Source: Candidula unifasciata (lineage: Eukaryota; Mollusca; Gastropoda; Stylommatophora; Geomitridae). From it: 64,000 nucleotides of DNA. The DNA is taken from the NCBI GenBank assembly GCA_905116865.2, contig CAJHNH020008566.1:284501-348500 (forward strand), read 5' to 3'. Below, in pieces: positions 56,879 to 64,000 of the stretch; positions within the stretch are counted from its first letter, which is position 1; each line of letters opens with the position of its first letter. A program made the translations under genes and the position numbers. The notes beneath the pieces are model-generated. The model searched no databases and had not been told where the DNA came from. It was given only the letters and a program-made list of their open reading frames with translations.

Positions 56879-57609
56879 ATAAATAAACAAGCCATCAACT
56901 AATAAGTTGTGCTAGTAAAATACTCTTGCAGATCATCATGAAGAGAAAGAAAAGAATGTTCAGATAGTAATGACCAGATGTGACGGCCAGCAGAGTGCCT
57001 GTTTTGAAAATGCAGGAATTACGGTTGATATTTTCTGACTTGTCTCCTTGACTACAGTAATATCTTTGATTGATTTCATCATCAGATGTTATTGGACATA
57101 CATCTTGAGAAAAATCAACTTTTAGAAATATGATCCATTGAATTAAAACATTGTAAATCAAACAAAAGGGAGTTGTCAGGGAAGCTGGTGAAAGAACAAA
57201 CAAGTCTGGTGTGTTAAGGGAAGTAAGACTAGTCAGCATTCTGTCATCATTTAACACTTTGCATCATTACACTCTAGACATTTCCACATGTGCTCCGTCT
57301 CTTTACTCAGTAACCAATGAAGAGGTTTAGGTTTAGACGACGGATCAACTTCATGGCACAAACGTAGTAATTCATAAGTGCTCTGTTCTACTTCTGGCTC
57401 AAGCCTGAGTCTGAAGAATCTCAGCACAATGCATGAACTCTGTAGTTCCGGCCAGGATCCCGAAATACTTCAGGTAGATTTTAAACTCCAAATTTTGCAC
57501 AGGCAGCGCTGTTAAGCTACTCTTTTCAATTTCCAACTGCCAAGAGATTTTTTACATGCCATAAGTACACTCGGGCGTTTGGTCTTACTACCCAGGGACC
57601 AAGAAAAAT
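56879..57609. other. Intron 17, unannotated stretch
   Basis: Unique sequence. Minus-strand frames of about 100 codons show no family motif. It leads into the SINE at 57610, and 57726-57984 precedes exon 18. Confidence 0.45.
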
Positions 57610-57725
57610 TACTAGAAGTCCATGTGAAAAAATCTCAGCCTCCACCGGGGCTTGAACGCGGGACCTCCAGCACTCGAGACGGATGCCATGCCTCGATACC
57701 ACGCAGCACTGAATCACTGAGGAGT
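57610..57725 (-). mobile_element. tRNA-derived SINE head, minus strand
   Basis: On the minus strand GTGCTGCGTGGTATCGAGGC (A-box) precedes GGTCCCGCGTTCAAGCCCCG (B-box, GTTCAAGCC). This reads like a Ser/Leu-type tRNA head. No intact acceptor stem pairing was established, so it is not called a tRNA gene. Confidence 0.6.
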
Positions 57726-57984
57726 CGACTCCGACTGTCAGCCAGTGAGGATTCAACATGTTAATAATGGCAACTGCAACCTGAAGCCTTTGCTTCACCA
57801 ATTGGCCTTGAATATTTTCCAAAACTGTTCCACTCCACTTCACCTTTTCCCTGTTGAATTAGTTTTTCAGTGCAGTAGAAAAATGAAACAGTTCTCTGCT
57901 GCCCAGACTTCACAACTGTAATACATATATTTCATGTTACCACTGAAGCAGCAATGGAGTTATATTAGGACCTTTTCTGTTCAG

Positions 57985-58168
57985 GTAAACGCAGAAATGG
58001 CAATCAAAGAAGCTGAGGATGAAGCAGAACACCAGAAAGACATTGATAAGGATAAAGAGAGAGCAGCAAAGAAGGGTGGCAAAGGAGTTAAAAGAACTAG
58101 CAGTCCATCAACGAAGAAAAGGAATAGCAGAGTGAGAGAACAAGAGGAGTCTGTGTCCCAAATACAAG
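57985..58168 (+). CDS. SPEF2: SPEF2 exon 18 (Lys/Glu-rich, last recognised exon)
   Basis: Acceptor CTTTTCTGTTCAG|GTAAAC and donor ATACAAG|GTAGAC. It encodes VNAEMAIKEAEDEAEHQKDI, DKDKERAAKKGGKGVKRTSS and PSTKKRNSRVREQEESVSQI. A charged helix then a basic linker, phase 0 in and one base over. The next exon should start with two bases completing a codon after G. No convincing one was found in the remaining 5.8 kb, which is mostly arrays. Confidence 0.85.
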
Positions 58169-58214
58169 GTAGACCCAGGACATTCAGAAGTAGATTTATC
58201 CTGTTTTTGTTTTA

Positions 58215-58695
58215 TTTTTCTCATTGTGGTAGCATAACTATATGAACTGTTTATTTATACTTTTCTTATTGTAGTAGCATAACTATATGTACTGTTTATT
58301 TATACTTTTCTCATTGTGGTAGCATAACTATATGAACTGTTTATTTATACTTTTCTTATTGTAGTAGCATAACTATATGTACTGTTTATTTATACTTTTC
58401 TCATAGTGGTAGCACACAAAAATCTACTGTTTATGTTATACATTTTTTATTGTGTTGGCATAACAAAATGTACTGTTTATGTTGTACTTTTTCATTGTGG
58501 TGGCATAACAAAATGTACTGTTTATGTTATACTTTTTTCATTGTGGTGGCATAACAATATGTACTGTTTATGTTGTACTTTTTCATTGTGGTGGCATAAC
58601 AATATGTACTGTTTATGTTGTACTTTTTCATTGTGGTGGCATAACAATATGTACTGTTTATGTTTTACTTTTTAATTGTGAGGGCATAAAATTAT
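58215..58695. repeat. ~45-bp minisatellite, about 10 copies
   Basis: The unit includes TTTTCATTGTGGTGGCATAA then CAATATGTACTGTTTATG. It begins 50 bp after the exon 18 donor. Confidence 0.95.
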
Positions 58696-58887
58696 GTACT
58701 TCACTTGCTTACTAAATTTTTATACATCATAATTACCTTTCACTGCACTTTGTAATGGCTAAATAGTTCAAATGTCCAGTGTGGTTTTACAAATACTAAA
58801 ACAATGAATAGGTAAACCAGTAACGCACACAATGAGAGACATTGGGCTTTCGTTATAATACTTGAAGTTTATGTCATGAATGCAGTA

Positions 58888-59395
58888 AAAACTGGAAATC
58901 AATATCAGACTGGAATGACCAGCCGTCTCATGCTATTGGAAATCAACATCAGACTGGAATGACCAGCTGTCTCATGCTATTGGAAATCAACATCAGACTG
59001 GAATGACCAGCCGTCTCATGCTATTGGAAATCAATATCAGACTGGAATGACCAGCCGTCTCATGCTATTGGAAATCAACATCAGACTGGAATGATTAGCC
59101 GCCTCATGATATTGGAAATCAACATCAGACTGGAATGATTAGCCGTCTCATGATATTGGAAATCAACATCAGATTGGAATGACCAGCCGTCTCATGATAT
59201 TGGAAATCAACATCAGACTGGAATGACCAGCTGTCTCATGCTATTGGAAATCAACATCAGACTGGAATGATTAGTCGTCTCATGATATTGGAAATCAACA
59301 TCAGACTGGAATGATTAGCCGTCTCATGATATTGGAAATCAACATCAGACTGGAATGACCAGCCGTCTCATGCTATTGGAAATCAACATCAGACT
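58888..59395. repeat. 44-bp minisatellite, about 11.5 copies
   Basis: The unit includes AATCAACATCAGACTGGAAT, GACCAGCCGTCTCATGCTAT and TGGA. A GATTAGCC...GATATT subtype is clustered in the middle. Confidence 0.97.
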
Positions 59396-59549
59396 TGAAA
59401 TTATGAGATCTGAACTGCATCCACTGATGATAGTCCATTTCGACAAAATGAACAGGGTCTGTTTTTCTCTTCTTCTTAGGATTCACAAGCTGTAACTCTG
59501 AGAGAAAGTTCTGGTTGTCCATTTCTGGACTTTAACCTTCTTCCAGAAC

Positions 59550-60955
59550 TTGAGTTGTGTGTGCACATCCATTTACAGATGGGGCTTATTGGTGTGCCTC
59601 TCACAGTTGTGTGTGCACATCCATTTACAGATGGGGCTTATGTGTGTGCCTCTCACAGTTTTGTTAGCACATCCATTTAGAGATGGGGCATATGTGTGTG
59701 CCTCTCACAGTTGTGTGTGCACATCCATTTACAGATGAGGCTTATGTGTGTGCCTCTCACAGTTTTGTAAGCACATCCATTTACAAATCTGGCTTATGTG
59801 TGTGTCTGTCACAGTTGTGTGTGCACATCCATTTACAGATGGGGCTTATGTGTGTGCCTCTCACAGTTGTGTGTGCACATCTATTTACAGATGGGGTTTA
59901 TGTGTGTGCCTCTCACAGTTGTGTGTGCACATTCATTTACAGATGGGATTTATGTGTGTGCCTCTCACAGTTGTGTGTGCACATCCATTTACAGATGGGG
60001 TTTATGTGTGTGCCTCTCACAGTTGTGTGTGCACATCCATTTACAGATGGGGCTTATGTGTGTGCCTCTCACAGATGTGTGTGCACATCCATTTACAGAT
60101 GGGGCTTATGTGTGTGCCTCTCACAGTTGTGTGTGCACATCCATTTACAGATGGGGTTTATGTGTGTGCCTCTCTCAGTTGTGTGTGCACATCCATTTAC
60201 AGATGGGGCTTATGTGTGTGCCTCTCACAGTTGTGTGCGCACATCCATTTACAGATGGGGCTTATGTGTGTGCCTCTCACAGTTGTGTGTGCACATCCAT
60301 TTACAGATGGGGCTTATGTGTGTTCCTCTCACAGTTGTGTGTGCACATCCATTTACAGATGGGGTTTATGTGTGTGCCTCTCACAGTTTTGTTAGCACAT
60401 CCATTTACAGATGGGGCTTATGTGTGTGCTTCTCACACTTTTGTTAGCACAACCATTTACAGATGGGGCTTATGTGAGTGCCTCTCACAGTTTTGTTAGC
60501 ACAACCATTTACAGATGGGGCTTATGTGAGTGCCTCTCACAATTGTGTGTGCACATCCATTTACAGATGGGGCTTATGTGAGTGCCTCTCACAGTTTTGT
60601 TAGCACAACCATTTACAGATGGGGCTTATGTGAGTGCCTTTCACAGTTGTGTGTGCACATCCATTTACAGATGGGGCTTATGTGTGTGCCTCTCACAGTT
60701 TTGTTAGCACAACCATTTACAGATGGGGCTTATGTGAGTGCCTCTCACAGTTGTGTGTGCACATCCATTTACAGATGGGGCTTATGGGTGTGCTTCTCAC
60801 AGTTTTGTTAGCACAACCATTTACAGATGGGGCTTATGTGTGTGCCTCTCACAGTTTTGTTAGCACAACCATTTACAGATGGGGCTTATGTGAGTGCCTC
60901 TCACAGTTGTGTGTGCACATCCATTTACAGATGGGGCTTATAGGTGTGCCTCTCA
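59550..60955. repeat. 52-bp minisatellite, about 27 copies
   Basis: The unit includes GTGCACATCCATTTACAGAT, GGGGCTTATGTGTGTGCCTC and TCACAGTTGT. A TTTTGTTAGCACAACC subtype becomes common after 60380. The period is not divisible by three, so all three frames look open in turn. Confidence 0.98.
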
Positions 60956-61124
60956 GGAAGATGTGCTCTGATTTTTAAGGAAAGTCCCCTAATTAGACAC
61001 CAAGCTTGTTAGGAAGAGAGTGGGTCTCTTCTTTTATCCCCACAAACAGGGCCATAGAAACCACATGGAATGGTCTGGGTTCAATCCCAAGAGATTTTGA
61101 CCATTTACTCTAAGGTTAAACTCA

Positions 61125-61590
61125 AGAGAATTTTGATCTCACCACTTATTGCAGGATCACTCCTCAAGGATTTTGATCTCACCATATACTGTACAGTCAA
61201 TCCCCAGGGATTTTGATCACATCACATACTCTAGGATCAATCCCCAGGGATTTTGATCTCACCACATACTTTAGGATCAATCCCCAGAGATTTTGATCTA
61301 ACCACATACTTTAGGATCAATCCCCAGGGATTTTGATCTCACCACATACTCTAGGATCAACCCTTCGGGGTTTGATCTCACCACATACTCTAGGATCAAC
61401 CCTTTGGGGTTTAGATCTCAGCACATACTCTAGGATCAACCCTTTGGGGTTTAGATCTCACCACATACTCTAGGATCAACCTTTAGGGGTTTTGATCTCA
61501 CCACATACTCTAGGATCAACCCTTTGGGATTTTGATCTCACCACATACTCTAGGATCAACCCTTTGGAATTTTGATCTCACCATACACTC
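61125..61590. repeat. 39-40-bp minisatellite, about 12 copies
   Basis: The unit includes ACCACATACTCTAGGATCAA then CCCTTTGGGGTTTTGATCTC. The 5' copies read GGATCAATCCCCAGGG, close to a tRNA B-box; just upstream is GGGTTCAATCCCAAG (61077-61092). Confidence 0.95.
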
Positions 61591-61734
61591 TAGTGTCAGT
61601 ACAGACACACATCTCATCAGGGATTTCACAGGGAAGAACAAATAGTCCAGACAGAAGTGGTCACCATATGTCTTAATGCTGGTGCTAGCTGTGGTTGCTG
61701 AAGTACATACCCACTGGTCTAAATGACAGACAGA

Positions 61735-63100
61735 CTTTGGTGATCTACATGACATACAGGCTTTAATGGTCTACATGACAGAATTTAGTGGTCTACATGA
61801 CTGACAGACTTTTCTTGTCTACAAGACAGACAAACTAGGATGATCTACGTGACAGACAGACTTTGGCGTTCTACATGACTGACATACTTTTCTTGTCTAC
61901 AAGACAGACAGACTTTGATCATCTACTTGACAGACAGACTTTGATGGTCTACATTACTGACAGACTTTGATGGTCTAGTTGACAGACAGACTTTGATGGT
62001 CTACTTGCCACTCAGACTTTGATTGTCTACTTGACAGACAGACTTTGATCATCTACTTGACAGACAGACTTTGATGGTCTACATTACTGACAGACTTTGA
62101 TGGTCTACATGACTGACATACATTTCTTGTCTACAAGACAGACAGACTTTGATCATCTACTTGACAACAGACTTTGATGGTCTACATGATTGACAGACTT
62201 TGATGATCTTCATGACTGACAGACTTTTCTTGTCTACAAGACAGACAGACTTTGATGACCTACATGACAGACAGACAAACTTTGATGGTCTACTTGACAG
62301 ACAGACTTTAATAGTATACTTGACTGACAAACTTTGATGGTCTACTTGACAGACAGACTTTGATGGTCTACTTTGCAGACAGACTTTGATGGTCTACTTG
62401 ACAGACAGACTTTAATGGTCTACTTGACAGACAGACTTCGATGGTCTAGTTGACAGACAGACTTTGATGGTCTAATTGACAGACAGACTTTAATGGTCTA
62501 CTTGACAGACAGACTTTGATGGTCTAGTTGACAGACAGACTTTGATGGTCTACATTACTGACAGACTTTGATGGTCTACATGACTGACATACTTTTCTTG
62601 TCTACAAGACAGACAAACTTTGATCATCTACTTGACAGACATACTTTGATGGTCTACATGATTGACAGACTTTTCTTGTCTACAAGAAAGACAGACTTTG
62701 ATGATCCACATGACAGACAGACTTTGAGAATCTACTTGACAGACAGACTTTGATGGTCTACATGACAGACTTTGATGGTCTACATAACAGACTTTGATGG
62801 TCTAAATGACTGACAGACTTTGATGGGCTACTTGACAGACAGACTTTGGTAGTCTATATGACTTACAGACTTTGATGATATACTTGACTGACAGACTTTT
62901 CTTGTCTACAAGACAGACTATGATGATCTACATGACATACATACTTTAATGGTCTACTTGACAGACATAATTTGATGGTCTACTTGACAGAGAGACTTTT
63001 ATGGTCTACTTGACAGACATACTTTAATGGTCTACTTGACAGACAGACTTTGATGGTCTACTTGACAGACTTTGATGGTCTGCTTGACAGACAGACTTTT
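61735..63100. repeat. 26-bp degenerate minisatellite, about 50 copies
   Basis: Unit GACAGACTTTGATGGTCTAC plus TTGACA, with many substitutions (TTTTCTTGTCTACAAGACAG, GATCATCTAC). Older than its neighbours. A larger block (GATCATCTAC...CATTACTGACAG, about 61916-61975 and 62046-62105) recurs. Confidence 0.95.
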
Positions 63101-63361
63101 AATACAATCCATGGAATTCTGTTCCTATGACGTCACGTCAATGAATTAAAGCTCTAGCCCTCAACTAACTCATACCATGCTCTATCTTTTGCCACATATT
63201 GAATCCTCTCTGTCTGCAAGGCTCTTCTATGTCTATTTTTTCGTCTTTTCCTATTTCTTTTGCATTGTGGGTTCCAGAGAAGACCTTGCAGTGATACTAT
63301 CACTATTTTCCATATGTTGGTTGGTGATGTCTGTTTGTTGGTATATCTGACAGATGCTGAT

Positions 63362-63761
63362 ATGTGTCTGTTGAAACTGTGATATCTGCCAGTGCATATT
63401 CTCTGACTAACACTGGTGTGTGTTGTCTGTTGAAACTGTGATATCTGCCAGTGCATATTCTCTGACTAACACTGGTGTGTGTTGTCTGTTGAAACTGTGA
63501 TATCTGCCAGTGCATATTCTCTGACTGACACTGGTGTGTGTTGTCTGTTGAAACTGTGATATCCGCCAGTGCATATTCTCTGACTGACACTGGTGTGTGT
63601 TGTCTGTTGAAACTGTGATATCTGCCAGTGCATATTCTCTGACTAACACTGTGTGTGTGTCTGTTGAAACTTGATATCTGCCAGTGCATATTTCTTGACT
63701 GACACTGTTGAAACTGTGATATCTGCCAGTGCATATTCTCTGACTGACACTGGTGTGTGTT
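63362..63761. repeat. 59-bp minisatellite, about 7 copies, truncated by a gap
   Basis: The unit includes ACTGTGATATCTGCCAGTGC, ATATTCTCTGACTAACACTG and GTGTGTGTTGTCTGTTGAA. The final unit runs into N's. Confidence 0.96.
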
Positions 63762-63778
63762 NNNNNNNNNNNNNNNNN
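63762..63778. other. Assembly gap, 17 N
   Basis: The run of N starts in the middle of a 59-bp repeat unit. The true copy number and gap size are therefore unknown. Confidence 0.99.
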
Positions 63779-64000
63779 GCGTTTCACCATCATTTGTGCT
63801 TGCATAGTTTCCCCTTGGGAATTTTGATCAATGTTCCTCACATTTCTTGTTAGTAGGTTTAAGTGGGAAATGGAGAATGAGAAGCAATAACGAAATTCAT
63901 AATCTTGTTTTACATGGCCATTGATCACTGGTATCATGAGAGCTAATAGACTGGACTGACTGGGTGTTGTGGAACTGGTTTCTGTTTCACTCACTAGGGG
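63779..64000. other. Right edge after the gap
   Basis: About 220 bp of unique sequence (with 63101-63361, left of the 59-bp array, equally featureless). No exon recognised. Confidence 0.5.

Noticed and set aside
57610..57725. Functional tRNA gene
   Set aside because: Only A- and B-box-like segments; complete cloverleaf pairing was not found, and similar heads occur in other SINE-like copies here.
59476..59560. Candidate exon 19 after TTCTTCTTAG (DSQAVTLRESSGCPFLDF)
   Set aside because: That reading frame does not match the phase left by exon 18, the required frame meets a stop, and no good donor follows. The acceptor is attractive, so this is not fully excluded.

Overview
The window is eukaryotic genomic DNA from an animal. 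It has a spliced gene with GT-AG introns, tRNA-derived SINEs, non-LTR and LTR retrotransposon remnants, and very many tandem repeats. The retrotransposon types and the intronic minisatellites suggest a lophotrochozoan invertebrate, perhaps a mollusc; that placement is inference and weak.

One gene explains nearly all the coding signal. On the + strand, 18 exons (1084..58168) splice together with every junction phase matching, giving about 827 codons of an SPEF2/CPC1-like protein. This is a central-pair apparatus protein of motile cilia and sperm flagella with an embedded adenylate-kinase-like domain. Exons 1-5 carry the second part of that domain (nucleotide-kinase motif GWILDGYPR). Exons 6-10 are a charged S/K/P-rich linker. 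Exons 11-17 are the central helical region (motifs such as DYYRGM, RLWSICDERKE, IPLVPR). Exon 18 is again K/E-rich. The 5' end (P-loop and upstream domains) and the 3' end lie outside the window or were not recognised.

The introns are the remarkable part. By my hand tally about half of the 64 kb is tandem arrays, more than 40 of them, with periods from 2 to about 125 bp (for example 37, 18, 50, 48, 80, 55, 41, 20, 84, 31, 61, 58, 30, 82, 81, 52 and 26 bp). Several have a visible origin. Three include the 3' splice site and first bases of the adjoining SPEF2 exon (exons 5, 13 and 16). Two arose inside retrotransposon coding sequence. One repeats a SINE end, and one is probably seeded by a LINE 3' tail. 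A solo LTR with a perfect 5-bp target duplication splits the 48-bp array. Higher-order units are visible in the 20-, 30- and 48-bp arrays.

Other content: at least six degenerate LINE fragments, about six SINE-like elements, microsatellites, and a 17-base assembly gap at 63762..63778. The many long open frames (up to 784 codons) lie inside tandem arrays and are not treated as genes. No prokaryotic genes, CRISPR arrays, rRNA or functional tRNA genes were seen.
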